This document shows positions 7,626-15,670 of a stretch of 22,095 bases of DNA, in pieces. The notes below the pieces were generated by a model. The model had not been told where the DNA came from. It did no database searches and saw only the letters and a program-made list of their open reading frames with translations. The number at the start of each line of letters is the position of its first letter. Within the stretch, counting starts at the first letter, position 1. This DNA comes from Nitrospirota bacterium (lineage in GTDB: Bacteria; Nitrospinota_A; UBA7883; JACRGQ01). Made by a program: the position numbers and the translations under genes. The stretch is from the NCBI GenBank assembly GCA_024275955.1, contig JAJRYD010000018.1, forward strand, positions 1-22,095, read 5' to 3'.

Positions 7626-7770
7626 GTAATTGTAGCAAGCCTCCCAGCGAAAACCTGCCGGATGCTAGGAACCTCTCTCCACAACAGCCTTCTTAAAATA
7701 AACTCAAATGCTGGAGTATGCCCCGTTGGAGCCTTTAGACGTTTCTCCATCTTTCCGGCTAATATCTTAA

Positions 7771-7887
7771 GGGAACCTCTAAAAATCTATTTTTGAAGTT
7801 CTGACTTTTGGTTGGTCGAATTATAGATGGGGATCTAGCGCTATTGTCGAAACCGATGAAGAAAATCACTTATTTTTAGAGGAACCC
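7771..7887. mobile_element. 117-bp inverted-repeat element flanked by TTAA
   Basis: The left end GGGAACCTCTAAAAAT and the reverse complement of the right end GGGTTCCTCTAAAAAT match at 14 of 16 positions. Immediately outside are TTAA (7767-7770) and TTAA (7888-7891), a candidate 4-bp target-site duplication. The interior has no ORF. This looks like a non-autonomous miniature transposon; the family of its transposase is not identifiable here. It ends 20 nt from the stop of the lipoprotein gene, so it may also serve as that gene's 3' hairpin. Confidence 0.65.
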
Positions 7888-7911
7888 TTAAGGGAAAAAC
7901 CGGCAGAGGCC

Positions 7912-8196
7912 TTAATCGGACTTCAAGCTGTCAACGACACCTTCGGCGTTAAAATCAATATAGAGAGAATGGAGATTAAAGTCTTTATAAAACCATGATT
8001 CACTGCCGGACCTGTGACGTATGATATCTTGCGGGGTGCCAAAAATCGCGGTAACCGCTTCTTTTCTGCTTTCGCCTTCTTTAATTTGCGCCACCTTCTC
8101 CGGTGTAATCATCGCTGGGTGTTTTATATCGAGCCTTTTGGTAGAGCAACCTGCCATTAGCAGAAAAAGCAGGACTGCTATCGCTGTTTTTTTCAT
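7912..8196 (-). CDS. Small BamE/SmpA-like outer-membrane lipoprotein
   Basis: I start at the ATG giving M-K-K-T-A-I-A-V-L-L-F-L-L, because this forms a lipoprotein signal peptide with lipobox M-A-G-C followed by S-T. An in-frame GTG 36 nt upstream would bury the signal. The mature part has I-T-P-E-K-V-A-Q-I-K-E-G-E-S-R-K-E-A-V, then I-F-G-T-P, the typical layout of the SmpA/OmlA (BamE) fold: a helix pair ending in G-x-P followed by short strands (W-F-Y-K-D-F...L-Y-I-D-F). At 94 residues it has the size of BamE-like proteins. Many such lipoproteins have no known function, so BAM membership is only a possibility. Confidence 0.72.
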   Translation of the reverse strand: MKKTAIAVLLFLLMAGCSTKRLDIKHPAMITPEKVAQIKEGESRKEAVTAIFGTPQDIIRHRSGSESWFYKDFNLHSLYIDFNAEGVVDSLKSD

Positions 8197-8334
8197 CTGG
8201 ATGATAGTACCACAGGCAGATAGGTAAGCCACTTTCGGTATGGGAGAAGTAAGCTTTAAAAAGGTTCAAAGTTTCGCGTCAGAAACGGCCAATTCTGTTT
8301 AGCAGATAAAGTAAACAAGCCGTTCTCAAGAGTG

Positions 8335-8363
8335 TTGCGTAAAGGCGGTAAAAATGGTATTTT
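8335..8363 (+). promoter_or_regulatory. Candidate promoter of the sucCD-korAB-ndk operon
   Basis: TTGCGT (8335-8340), 17-nt spacer, TATTTT (8358-8363), about 60 nt before the sucC start. Both hexamers are imperfect. A TTGACA at 8381-8386 has no matching -10. Confidence 0.3.
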
Positions 8364-8421
8364 TGCGTTTCTCGTTCTAATTGACAGTGAGGGGTTGAAC
8401 GTTGAAAAGAGAGGAAGAATA

Positions 8422-9585
8422 TTGAAAATACATGAATTTCAGGCCAAGGAAGTTTTGGCCAAATACGGCATCTCTGTACCTCAGGGATATGCTACCGAAA
8501 CCACTGATAACGCAAGAGAACTAGCTGAAAAATTAGGCGGCTATCCTGTCGTAGTAAAGGCACAGATACATGCCGGAGGACGCGGTAAGGCAGGAGGCGT
8601 AAAGCTTGCCGGCTCTGCCGACGAAGCCTTGACCCACGCAAAAGAGATTATGGGAAAAACGTTGGTAACGCACCAAACCGGCCCCGAAGGAAAACAGGTC
8701 AAAAAACTTCTTATAGAGGAAGGGTGCGATATAGCGAAAGAGCTCTACCTCGGCATAGTGCTGGATAGAGCTTCCTACAGAAACGTGATTATGGTCTCCA
8801 CCGAAGGTGGCATGGAAATAGAGGTAGTAGCGGCCAAAACACCCGAAAAAATAATAAAAGTATTCGTAGATCCAGCTATAGGAATAATGCCTTACGAGTG
8901 CAGGCAGTTAGCCTTTGGGCTTGGCCTTCCAAAAGAGCTTATCGGCCCCGCGGTGAAAATCATCACTCAGCTTTACAACGCTTTTGTCGGTGAAGACCTT
9001 GATATGATAGAAATCAACCCGCTTGTAATAACAAAAGACAACAGCCTGTTAGCGCTCGATGCCAAGCTCGGCTACGATAGCAACGCAATGTTCCGCCATA
9101 AAGACGCGGCAGAGTACCGCGACCTTAACGAAGAAGACCCGCTTGAAATAGAGGCGTCTAAGTTCGACCTGAACTACATCAAGCTCGACGGCAACATCGG
9201 CTGTATGGTAAACGGCGCCGGGCTGGCTATGGCTACTATGGATATCATCAAATACTCCGGCGGCGAACCGGCCAACTTCCTTGACGTAGGGGGCGGCGCG
9301 AGCGCGGAACAGATAGAAGAAGCGATGAAGATCATCGTCTCCGACGATACAGTGAAGGGGCTGTTTATAAACATCTTCGGCGGCATACTGAGGTGCGACA
9401 GGCTTGCTACCGGCGTTGTGGCGGCGGCCAAAAAGACAGATGTAAAAATCCCTATCGTCATACGGATGGAGGGAACAAACGTTGAGGAAGGCGAACGGAT
9501 ACTAAAAGAAAGCGGACTCAACTTTATAATCGGACATGGAATGCGCGACGGAGCCGAAAAGGTCGTCGCGGCGGTAAAGGGGTAA
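8422..9585 (+). CDS. sucC: Succinyl-CoA ligase (ADP-forming), beta subunit
   Basis: An ATP-grasp subunit of succinyl-CoA synthetase; with SucD it interconverts succinyl-CoA and succinate, coupled to NDP phosphorylation. I choose the TTG at 8422, which has GAGGAA 5 nt upstream and yields the family's standard opening [15 protein letters not shown], for 387 residues (E. coli SucC has 388). Translating from the far upstream ATG adds 30 residues with no family counterpart. Landmarks include [32 protein letters not shown]-x-N-A and the C-terminal I-F-G-G-I-L-R-C-D grasp loop. It is the first gene of the central-carbon operon, and sucD starts 4 nt later. Confidence 0.95.
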   Translation: MKIHEFQAKEVLAKYGISVPQGYATETTDNARELAEKLGGYPVVVKAQIHAGGRGKAGGVKLAGSADEALTHAKEIMGKTLVTHQTGPEGKQVKKLLIEEGCDIAKELYLGIVLDRASYRNVIMVSTEGGMEIEVVAAKTPEKIIKVFVDPAIGIMPYECRQLAFGLGLPKELIGPAVKIITQLYNAFVGEDLDMIEINPLVITKDNSLLALDAKLGYDSNAMFRHKDAAEYRDLNEEDPLEIEASKFDLNYIKLDGNIGCMVNGAGLAMATMDIIKYSGGEPANFLDVGGGASAEQIEEAMKIIVSDDTVKGLFINIFGGILRCDRLATGVVAAAKKTDVKIPIVIRMEGTNVEEGERILKESGLNFIIGHGMRDGAEKVVAAVKG

Positions 9586-9589
9586 GGCG

Positions 9590-10456
9590 ATGAGTGTACT
9601 TGTAGGAAAAGATACAAAACTCCTCGTACAGGGGATAACAGGCAAGGAAGGGATGTTCCACGCCACAGGTTGCCGTGACTACGGCACCAACGTGGTAGGC
9701 GGTGTTACGCCGGGTAAAGGCGGGCAGGTTGCGGAAGGCTTTAAGGTCTTCAACACCGTAGCCGAAGCGAAAAGCGAATCCGATGCCAACGCGACTATGA
9801 TATTCGTTCCGCCGCCGTTCGCGGCAGACGCTATACTTGAGGCGGCTGACGCAGGGATAGAGCTTATCGTCTGCATTACGGAAGGTATTCCTATCCACGA
9901 TATGGTTAAAGTATGGAGATCTATAAAAGATAACAGGTGCAGGCTTATCGGCCCCAACTGTCCCGGAATTATCACCCCTGGCGAAGCGAAGATAGGAATT
10001 ATGCCAGGCCCTATCCACATGCCCGGCAATGTAGGCTTGGTATCACGCTCCGGCACGCTTACCTACGAAGCGGTAGGACAGCTTACCAAGCTAGGCATAG
10101 GCCAGACAACCTGCATAGGAATAGGAGGCGACCCTGTTCATGGCACTACATTCCTCGACTGCCTAAAACTTTTTAACGAAGATGAGAAAACCGAAGCGAT
10201 AGTTATGATAGGCGAAATAGGAGGCACCGAAGAAGAAGAAGGTGCCGAGTATATAAAGAAGCATGTAAAAAAACCTGTCGTCGGCTTTATAGCCGGACAG
10301 ACAGCACCGCCGGGACGAAGGATGGGACATGCCGGCGCCATAGTTTCTGGAGGAAAAGGAACTGCGGAAAGCAAGATGAAAGCTATGAAAGAAGCAGGTA
10401 TTCATGTGTGTGAATCGCCTGCCGATATTGGTGAAACTGTACAAAAAGTAATGTAG
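9590..10456 (+). CDS. sucD: Succinyl-CoA ligase, alpha subunit
   Basis: A 288-residue CoA-binding subunit partnering SucC. The N-terminal Rossmann domain has Q-G-I-T-G-K-E-G and G-G-V-T-P-G-K-G-G. The G-P-N-C-P-G segment is near residue 121. The active-site histidine that is transiently phosphorylated is H247 in [10 protein letters not shown], matching His246 in E. coli. The stop is TAG, and korA begins 27 nt downstream behind an AAGGAG site, so the four subunits are likely made from one mRNA. Confidence 0.95.
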   Translation: MSVLVGKDTKLLVQGITGKEGMFHATGCRDYGTNVVGGVTPGKGGQVAEGFKVFNTVAEAKSESDANATMIFVPPPFAADAILEAADAGIELIVCITEGIPIHDMVKVWRSIKDNRCRLIGPNCPGIITPGEAKIGIMPGPIHMPGNVGLVSRSGTLTYEAVGQLTKLGIGQTTCIGIGGDPVHGTTFLDCLKLFNEDEKTEAIVMIGEIGGTEEEEGAEYIKKHVKKPVVGFIAGQTAPPGRRMGHAGAIVSGGKGTAESKMKAMKEAGIHVCESPADIGETVQKVM

Positions 10457-10483
10457 ACAAAAGTAGGCAAAAAGGAGAAATAT

Positions 10484-12214
10484 ATGAGTGATTTGATTAT
10501 TCGCATCGGCGGCGAAGGCGGAGAAGGAATAATCAGCGCGGGAGATATGGTGGCTCAGGCCGCCGCGCATTCCGGGCTGAATATACTTACCTTTAAAACT
10601 TTTCCAGCAGAAATTCGGGGCGGCTACGCCATGTACCAGACACGCTTTTCGACGGAAACAATAAAATCGGAAGGTTCCGGTTTTCAGGTTTTCTGCGCGT
10701 TCAACCAAGAGGCTTTAGACAATAACATGGAAGAGCTGATACCAGGCACCGTTCTTGTCTACGACTACCCGGGCGGCGACATTAAAGAAGAGGTAAAGAT
10801 AGACGGAGTTACCTGCTACAACGTCCCTATGTCGCGGATAGCGAAAAAAGATCTCGAAATGTACCGCGCGAAAAATATGGTTGCTCTTGGCGCGCTCTCG
10901 GAGCTTTTCGACATTGACGAGGCTTCCGTGAGGGAAACGATACAGGGTAAGTTTGGCAAAAAAGGCGAAGCGGTGGTAAACACCAACTTCAAGGCTATTG
11001 AGGCCGGCTCCAGCTACATCAAGGAAAACCATAAGAAAACCGACCAATACACAATGGGCAAGTCGGACAAAAAAATGGACGATGTTATAATCATCTCCGG
11101 CAACGATGCCGCCGGTTTGGGCGCTCTTATAGCCGGATGCGACTTTCTAAGCCTTTACCCAATAACTCCAGCGACTGAAGTGGCGATTTTCTTATCGAAA
11201 ATGCTTCCAAGGAAAAACGGCACCATAGTGCAGGCGGAAGATGAAATAGCTTCGCTCGGCAATGTGCTTGGCGCGTCGTTTGGCGGAGCGAAGGCGATGA
11301 CATCTACATCCGGCCCCGGTCTTTCGCTTATGCAGGAGCTTCTCGGCTACGCGTCGATGGCGGAACTGCCGTGCGTGGTAGTCAACGTACAGCGCGGAGG
11401 CCCATCTACCGGACTGCCTACCAAGCATGAACAGTCCGACCTTTTTATGGCGGTACACGGCGGGCATGGCGACGCTCCGCGAGTGGTGCTATCGCCCGAA
11501 AATGTATCCGACATAATCGACATCATGGTTGTGGCGTTCAACATTTCCGAAAAATATCAGATACCTGTACTCGTTCTTTCTGACGGCTCTCTTGGGTTTA
11601 GAACCGAATCTATACCGGCTCCAGACCCAAAATCGTACACCATAGTAAACCGCGAAAAGATGACCGACGGGCAGGCAGAGTACAAAAGGTACCAGCTTAC
11701 CAAATCCGGCGTATCGCCGATCTCTATCCCCGGACAGCCCGGCGGCAACTATATCTGCACGGGGCTGGAGCATAAAGAAAGCTCGGCTCCAAGCTTTGCG
11801 CCGGCAGACCATGTGGCCCAGAGCGACAAACGGTTTAAAAAGCTAGACGATGTGGTGAAAGACAGCCTTATACCTGCCCCGGAAAAACAGGGCGACGATG
11901 ACGCGGAGCTTGGCGTAATGAGCTGGGGTTCGACGATGGGTACGGTGCGCGAAGCTGTCGATATGGCTATCGCCGAGGGGCTTAAGGTCAAAGCTCTGCA
12001 CTCAAGGCTTGTATGGCCGGTGCCGGTAGATGTTATCGAAGAGTTCGCGAAAGGATGCAACGGCAAAGTGCTTATTCCTGAGATTAACTATCAGGGCCAG
12101 CTGGCCGAAATCATCAAAGGCAAAACAAGCCTAGACCCGATATCGTACAGACAGTGCGACGGCCTGCCGATGTCGCCAGAAAACCTGCTCGCCAAAATAA
12201 AGGAGGTGCTCTAA
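10484..12214 (+). CDS. korA: 2-oxoglutarate:ferredoxin oxidoreductase, fused gamma-alpha subunit
   Basis: A 576-residue fusion. Residues 1 to about 185 are the gamma domain (I-R-I-G-G-E-G-G-E-G-I-I-S-A-G-D, then F-P-A-E-I-R-G-G). From about 200 on come the pyrimidine-binding and transketolase-C-like alpha domains, with the Y-P-I-T-P-A-T-E motif near 225, E-D-E-I-A-S-L-G and T-S-T-S-G-P-G-L-S-L. With KorB it oxidatively decarboxylates a 2-oxoacid to acyl-CoA with ferredoxin as electron acceptor, or runs in reverse as a carboxylase. Substrate choice is inferred from co-location with sucCD, since 2-oxoglutarate gives succinyl-CoA; a different 2-oxoacid is not excluded by motifs alone. No ferredoxin domain is fused. 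Its stop overlaps the korB start by one base. Confidence 0.9.
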   Translation: MSDLIIRIGGEGGEGIISAGDMVAQAAAHSGLNILTFKTFPAEIRGGYAMYQTRFSTETIKSEGSGFQVFCAFNQEALDNNMEELIPGTVLVYDYPGGDIKEEVKIDGVTCYNVPMSRIAKKDLEMYRAKNMVALGALSELFDIDEASVRETIQGKFGKKGEAVVNTNFKAIEAGSSYIKENHKKTDQYTMGKSDKKMDDVIIISGNDAAGLGALIAGCDFLSLYPITPATEVAIFLSKMLPRKNGTIVQAEDEIASLGNVLGASFGGAKAMTSTSGPGLSLMQELLGYASMAELPCVVVNVQRGGPSTGLPTKHEQSDLFMAVHGGHGDAPRVVLSPENVSDIIDIMVVAFNISEKYQIPVLVLSDGSLGFRTESIPAPDPKSYTIVNREKMTDGQAEYKRYQLTKSGVSPISIPGQPGGNYICTGLEHKESSAPSFAPADHVAQSDKRFKKLDDVVKDSLIPAPEKQGDDDAELGVMSWGSTMGTVREAVDMAIAEGLKVKALHSRLVWPVPVDVIEEFAKGCNGKVLIPEINYQGQLAEIIKGKTSLDPISYRQCDGLPMSPENLLAKIKEVL

Positions 12215-13080
12215 TGTGTGCAGACGCGTTAAAAGCTAAAGATTACAAAAGTGATATCCGTCCCGTATGGTGTCCCGGTTGCGGCGACTACGGCGTTATA
12301 AACTCCGTGCAAAAAGCTTTCGCCGAGCTTCAGATATCTATCGACGAGACAGTGGCGGTATCCGGCATCGGCTGCTCTAGCCGGTTGCCTTACTTTCTTA
12401 AAACATACGGTTTCCACTCTCTTCATGGGCGCGTGCTTCCTGTCGCTACCGGCATTAAGCTTGCCAACCCTAAGCTTGAGGTTATAGCGTTCGGCGGCGA
12501 CGGCGACGGTTTCTCCATAGGCGGCGGGCATGTGCCTCACGTCGTCAGAAAGAATACCGACATCACCTACATAATTATGGATAACCATATTTATGGTCTT
12601 ACCAAGGGCCAAGTGTCGCCTACTTCCAATAAGGGAATGGTTACCGTTACCACACCGTACGGTTCGCCGGATACATCTGCGGTCAACCCGCTTTCGTATG
12701 TGCTTACGTTCGGCGCCACTTTTGTGGCACAGTGCTACTCCAGTAACGGAAAGCAGATGACAGAACTGGTAAGGAAGGCTATCGAGCATAAAGGATTTTC
12801 TTATATCAATATCATCTCGCCGTGCCTTACCTTCAACAAGGTCGATACCACCGATTTCTACAAGGAATCGGTTATAGACCTACCGGAAAGCCACGACCCA
12901 AGCAACCTCGTATCGGCACTAGATATGGCGATAAACCCGCCTGTCGGCAAAACCTACACAGGGCTTTTTTATCAATCGCAAAAGCCTACTTTGGTAGAGA
13001 GCATAAAGGCACAGCAAAAGAAAGCCGGCGGCGACGACAACTACGACATCGCCAATGTAGTGAAAGAATACAAGGTATGA
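12214..13080 (+). CDS. korB: 2-oxoglutarate:ferredoxin oxidoreductase, beta subunit
   Basis: A 288-residue TPP-binding subunit. I start at the ATG of the TAATG overlap, behind AAAGGAGGT; the longer upstream frame lies inside korA. The proximal [4Fe-4S] cluster ligands are visible: C20 and C23 in W-C-P-G-C-G-D-Y, C54 in S-G-I-G-C-S-S-R, and a cysteine in I-S-P-C-L-T near 205, as in two-subunit enzymes of the Sulfolobus type. The TPP motif is G-D-G-D-G-F-S-I-G-G-G-H, followed by the D-N-x-I-Y-G-L-T-K-G-Q segment. The end overlaps ndk by ATGA, so coupled translation is likely. Confidence 0.92.
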   Translation: MCADALKAKDYKSDIRPVWCPGCGDYGVINSVQKAFAELQISIDETVAVSGIGCSSRLPYFLKTYGFHSLHGRVLPVATGIKLANPKLEVIAFGGDGDGFSIGGGHVPHVVRKNTDITYIIMDNHIYGLTKGQVSPTSNKGMVTVTTPYGSPDTSAVNPLSYVLTFGATFVAQCYSSNGKQMTELVRKAIEHKGFSYINIISPCLTFNKVDTTDFYKESVIDLPESHDPSNLVSALDMAINPPVGKTYTGLFYQSQKPTLVESIKAQQKKAGGDDNYDIANVVKEYKV

Positions 13081-13493
13081 GCGTAGAAAAAACCTTAGCG
13101 ATGATTAAGCCGGACGCGCTGGAGCGCGGCAAGCAAGGGCTTATTATCGACAGAATCCTTACTAATGGTTTTAAGATTACCGCGATGAAGCAGATGCGGC
13201 TGACAAGGGTGCAGGCAGAAGCTTTTTATAAAGAGCATGCCGAAAGGCCTTTTTTCGATTCGCTATGTAGCTACATGACATCGGGGCCGATAATCGCGCT
13301 GGTAATGGAAAAGGAAAACGCGATCAAAGACTGGAGAGACCTGATGGGAGCGACAGACCCAACAGAAGCCGACGCAGGCACGATACGCAAAGATTTTGCC
13401 GAGAGTAAAGAGAGAAACTCCTCGCACGGCTCCGACTCACCGCAGTCGGCCCATAGAGAGGTGCCGTTCTTTTTCAGCCAGCTCGAACGATAG
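13077..13493 (+). CDS. ndk: Nucleoside diphosphate kinase
   Basis: A 138-residue enzyme moving the gamma phosphate between nucleoside triphosphates and diphosphates. It opens E-K-T-L-A-M-I-K-P-D-A-L (K11 binds phosphate), and H117 in S-S-H-G-S-D-S is the phosphorylated histidine. The length is standard. The start ATG overlaps the korB stop (ATGA); an upstream in-frame start would lie inside korB. Being the last gene of a sucCD operon fits a role in spreading the phosphate bond made by succinyl-CoA ligase over the nucleotide pools. A terminator follows 22 nt after the stop. Confidence 0.95.
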   Translation: MSVEKTLAMIKPDALERGKQGLIIDRILTNGFKITAMKQMRLTRVQAEAFYKEHAERPFFDSLCSYMTSGPIIALVMEKENAIKDWRDLMGATDPTEADAGTIRKDFAESKERNSSHGSDSPQSAHREVPFFFSQLER

Positions 13494-13515
13494 CGCTTAA
13501 TTAACAATTCTTTAT

Positions 13516-13544
13516 AAGCCGGTTGGGTAAAACCAACCGGCTTT
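13516..13544 (+). terminator. Terminator hairpin after ndk
   Basis: A perfect 11-bp stem, AAGCCGGTTGG with CCAACCGGCTT, 6-nt loop, ending in a short T run. A second small palindrome, CCCCCATGGGGG, follows directly. Confidence 0.75.
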
Positions 13545-13597
13545 CCCCCATGGGGGCTTGCTCCTCGCAAGCGGTAGCCAAGCTCTTAGTAGCACGA

Positions 13598-13635
13598 GAC
13601 ACCCTTACCGTCATACGGGCCTGCTTCTCGCAAGC
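13598..13635. repeat. Short intergenic repeat (family A, variant copy)
   Basis: GACACCC at the start and CGGGCCTGCTTCTCGCAAGC at the end match the copy at 331-363, but the middle is longer and the ACCCGC hairpin is altered. Related CTCGCAAGC motifs also occur at 13564-13572. Confidence 0.45.
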
Positions 13636-13688
13636 AACCACACAACGGCATAGAGCGAATCTTCGCAAGCTACACAGATACTGTTTAT

Positions 13689-13817
13689 GGGACTGTTTCC
13701 AAAAGAGTTTTTAAGCGTTTTAAAGGAGAAGTTCATTTTCTAACTTCGTAAAAACAGAGGCTTTAGAGATTGGCGATTTACAGCAAAATCAAATTTATGC
13801 CATTCGGCAACAGCCCC
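13689..13817 (+). mobile_element. 129-bp MITE-like element, copy 2, with TTTAT duplication
   Basis: It runs from GGGACTGTTTCC to GGCAACAGCCCC; the termini are inverted repeats matching at 10 of 12 positions. The bases just outside are TTTAT at 13684-13688 and TTTAT at 13818-13822, a perfect 5-bp direct repeat as expected from transposition. Its length equals that of the copy at 7497-7625. It has no ORF. Confidence 0.75.
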
Positions 13818-13835
13818 TTTATCGCTTTGCGGTGG

Positions 13836-13876
13836 CACAGGCACCTCTTGCCTGTGGAGTTGCCCCTTAGGGCAAC
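13836..13876. repeat. Two tandem perfect hairpins
   Basis: CACAGGCA-cctct-TGCCTGTG (13836-13856) and GTTGCCC-ctta-GGGCAAC (13859-13876). They lie directly beside the MITE and recall the CACAGGAGGGGCAAC block of the 82-bp repeats at 14683 and 14869. There is no T run, so they are not standard terminators. Confidence 0.6.
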
Positions 13877-13897
13877 CGTCCAATCTTAGAAATTCTC

Positions 13898-13927
13898 ACC
13901 GCAGAGAGTACGGAGTATGCGGAGAAA
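13898..13927. repeat. CGCAGAG-type degenerate short repeat
   Basis: Three loose units of CGCAGAGAG/CGGAGTATG/CGGAGAAAT. A related sequence forms a hairpin at 20934-20989. Confidence 0.4.
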
Positions 13928-14001
13928 TATCAAATTCAAAGCGTGAACCCATTTCCTCTGAGGCTTGGATAAAGCATCATAATATGAAATAGTGCTAAAC
14001 A

Positions 14002-14530
14002 ATGCGTGAAGAACTTCAGAATTACGATTGGCACACTTATGGCCTAAGACTAGAAGACATCGACTACACCTTATCTCTGGTTAAAAATGCCCTTGAAGAG
14101 AGACGCGAGGTGGTGTGCAACCAGCGGAGTGTGCTAGAAAAACAAAACCCAGAATGTGCCGATGACATCATGGATGATGTTTCATACTATTCGTACGATT
14201 GAAGGTCAGTACCTATGGTCATTTTGCCTTTGGAGGATGCAGGGTATTTTAGAAGGAATAATCTCAACAAAGCTTCTCCCTGAAAATTTGAAATTATTCG
14301 GCCTAAAAACGAGACTTGATGCTATTAAAGATGCTGGCTATGTAATAGCTCCAGATGAAGAGAAGGAGCTTGAGAAATGGTCGAAACTACGAAATGCCTT
14401 ATCGCACTGTCCACCGGAACAACACAGACCCGCCACTTTATTAGAATCGGATTTGATCGAGTACCGCGACTTCATTGCTCCCCTTTTGGAAAGGTGGCTA
14501 AAGCAAAAAGATGCTGGTAGTAGCAAATAG
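14002..14530 (+). pseudogene. Frameshifted HEPN-like gene
   Basis: Two overlapping frames form one likely protein of about 175 residues. The first (from ATG 14002) covers about 62 residues, M-R-E-E-L-Q-N-Y to D-D-V-S-Y-Y. It hits TGA at 14200-14202. The second frame continues T-I-E-G-Q-Y-L-W-S-F to the TAG stop at 14528-14530. Removing one T around 14190 would join them as Y-Y-R-T-I-E-G-Q-Y. Near the C-terminus, W-S-K-L-R-N-A-L-S-H-C-P has the R-N-x3-H arrangement of HEPN RNases. The protein appears all-helical and has no signal peptide. I do not recognise a named family. The damage may be a real mutation, programmed frameshifting (no obvious slippery heptamer) or a sequence error. No clear ribosome binding site precedes the ATG. 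Confidence 0.55.
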
Positions 14531-14567
14531 ACGAGGCGGTTATTCCAATCCATGCATGCTACCAAGA

Positions 14568-14602
14568 GAGATTGCCGTGTCGCTGACGCTCCTTGCAATG
14601 AC
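14568..14602. repeat. GATTGC...GCAATGAC dispersed repeat
   Basis: GAGATTGCCGTGTCGCTGAC followed by GCTCCTTGCAATGAC: an imperfect inverted repeat (ATTGC at 14571 with GCAAT at 14595). The wording resembles the GATTGC...GCAATGAC repeats seen between genes in many environmental bacterial genomes. Confidence 0.5.
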
Positions 14603-14650
14603 AAGTTAAAATTTATAGTTTACAAGAAGTCTCCCACCGCAGGTGGCAAC

Positions 14651-14684
14651 GGCACCCGCATTGCGGGTCTGCTTCTAGCAAAGC
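14651..14684. repeat. Short intergenic repeat with hairpin (family A, copy 2)
   Basis: Nearly identical to 331-363, with the same perfect ACCCGC-att-GCGGGT hairpin followed by CTGCTTCTAGCA. It runs into the first 82-bp direct repeat. Confidence 0.6.
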
Positions 14685-14764
14685 AAGGTGGTTGCACAGG
14701 AGGGGCAACTAAGACAAGGAGCCTAAAGTTTTTGGCAAGGGAGCGCAGGTTTATCTGCGTGACC
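14683..14764. repeat. 82-bp direct repeat, unit 1
   Basis: From GCAAGGTGG to CTGCGTGACC. It is almost identical to 14869-14950, differing only at a few bases in the centre, and contains the CGCAG-gtttat-CTGCG hairpin. The units are 186 bp apart start to start. Confidence 0.85.
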
Positions 14765-14868
14765 AAACAAGAAGTACCCACCCACGCAATGCGTGAGGCG
14801 GCCACAGCGAACTAGTATGACCTTAAGCCAACAGACATATCCACCGCGTGCGACTACTGCCTCCACCT

Positions 14869-14950
14869 GCAAGGTGGTTGCACAGGAGGGGCAACTAAGA
14901 CAAGGAGCCTAAAAAAATTTGCAAGGGAGCGCAGGTTTATCTGCGTGACC
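14869..14950. repeat. 82-bp direct repeat, unit 2, continuing into family D sequence
   Basis: Same unit as 14683-14764. Beyond it, 14951-14998 continues with GAGCAAAAAGCGA and GAAGCTTATCCGAAGCAA, which match the family D copy at 1001-1104. The block ends at the queE stop codon. Confidence 0.85.
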
Positions 14951-14998
14951 GAGCAAAAAGCGAAGGCGACGACGTATTAGGAAGCTTATCCGAAGCAA

Positions 14999-15631
14999 TC
15001 ATGGGATGTGGAGGAACTGATGGATTTGTAGATTCAACCGGAGGTCGTGTCCGCTTTCGAGTATCCACTGCGTAAGAATCTGCGGGTCCAGTATATTCGT
15101 TACCGGCGACATATTTACGGTACAGCAGTCCGGCAGGTTATGTTCTTGCATCATCTCCAGCGCCCATTTAAAATCGCTTTTCGACGATACGACAAACTTT
15201 ATTTCGTCATCTTTGTTTAGGGCATCGAGATTTGATTCGAGAAAAGTTTCGCCGGACCCGCTTTCGGGGCATTTTATATCGACAACCTTTATAATGCCGT
15301 CTGGCAATCCGGTCAGCTCTACCGTTCCGTTAGTTTCCAGCATTACATGATAGTTTTTATCTAAAAGCTTTTTGGAGAGCGGCACCGTGTTTTCCTGCTT
15401 CATCGGTTCGCCGCCGGTTATCTCTACCCTTTTGCATCTGTACGACCCTACTTTTTCGATTACCTGTTCCATGCTCATCCGCTCGCCCTCTTCCCACGCG
15501 TATGCGGTATCGCAGTAGTTGCACCGAAGGTTACAGCCGGCAAGACGGATAAAAACAGTGGGAAACCCAGCGTGAGACGATTCGCCCTGAAGCGAAAGGA
15601 ATATTTCGTTTACGAGAAGTGAATCAGACAA
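14999..15631 (-). CDS. queE: 7-carboxy-7-deazaguanine synthase (radical SAM)
   Basis: A 210-residue radical SAM enzyme that turns 6-carboxytetrahydropterin into 7-carboxy-7-deazaguanine in queuosine biosynthesis. It opens with V-N-E-I-F-L-S-L-Q-G-E-S, the family signature. The cluster motif is C33-x3-C37-x2-C40 (G-C-N-L-R-C-N-Y-C). I-T-G-G-E-P follows near residue 75 for SAM binding, and a conserved L-E-T-N-G-T near 100. The start is TTG, with an AGAGGGGG site at good spacing; there is no ATG nearby. It is the last gene of acpP-fabF-rnc-queE, 39 nt after rnc. The other queuosine genes are not in this window. Its stop codon lies at the edge of a repeat. Confidence 0.9.
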   Translation of the reverse strand: MSDSLLVNEIFLSLQGESSHAGFPTVFIRLAGCNLRCNYCDTAYAWEEGERMSMEQVIEKVGSYRCKRVEITGGEPMKQENTVPLSKKLLDKNYHVMLETNGTVELTGLPDGIIKVVDIKCPESGSGETFLESNLDALNKDDEIKFVVSSKSDFKWALEMMQEHNLPDCCTVNMSPVTNILDPQILTQWILESGHDLRLNLQIHQFLHIP

Positions 15632-15670
15632 AAAAAGCCCCCTCTTAAAAGCTGTGCGGCAGGGCCGACC

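Noticed and set aside
7578-7796. Plus-strand open frame of 72 codons
   Set aside because: It runs through the right end of the 129-bp element into the TTAA element; the frame is a by-product of repeats.
8381-8386. TTGACA as the -35 of sucC
   Set aside because: No acceptable -10 sequence at 16-18 nt.
14683-14950. CRISPR array
   Set aside because: Only two units of 82 bp and a 104-bp spacer containing other repeat-like sequence; no cas genes.
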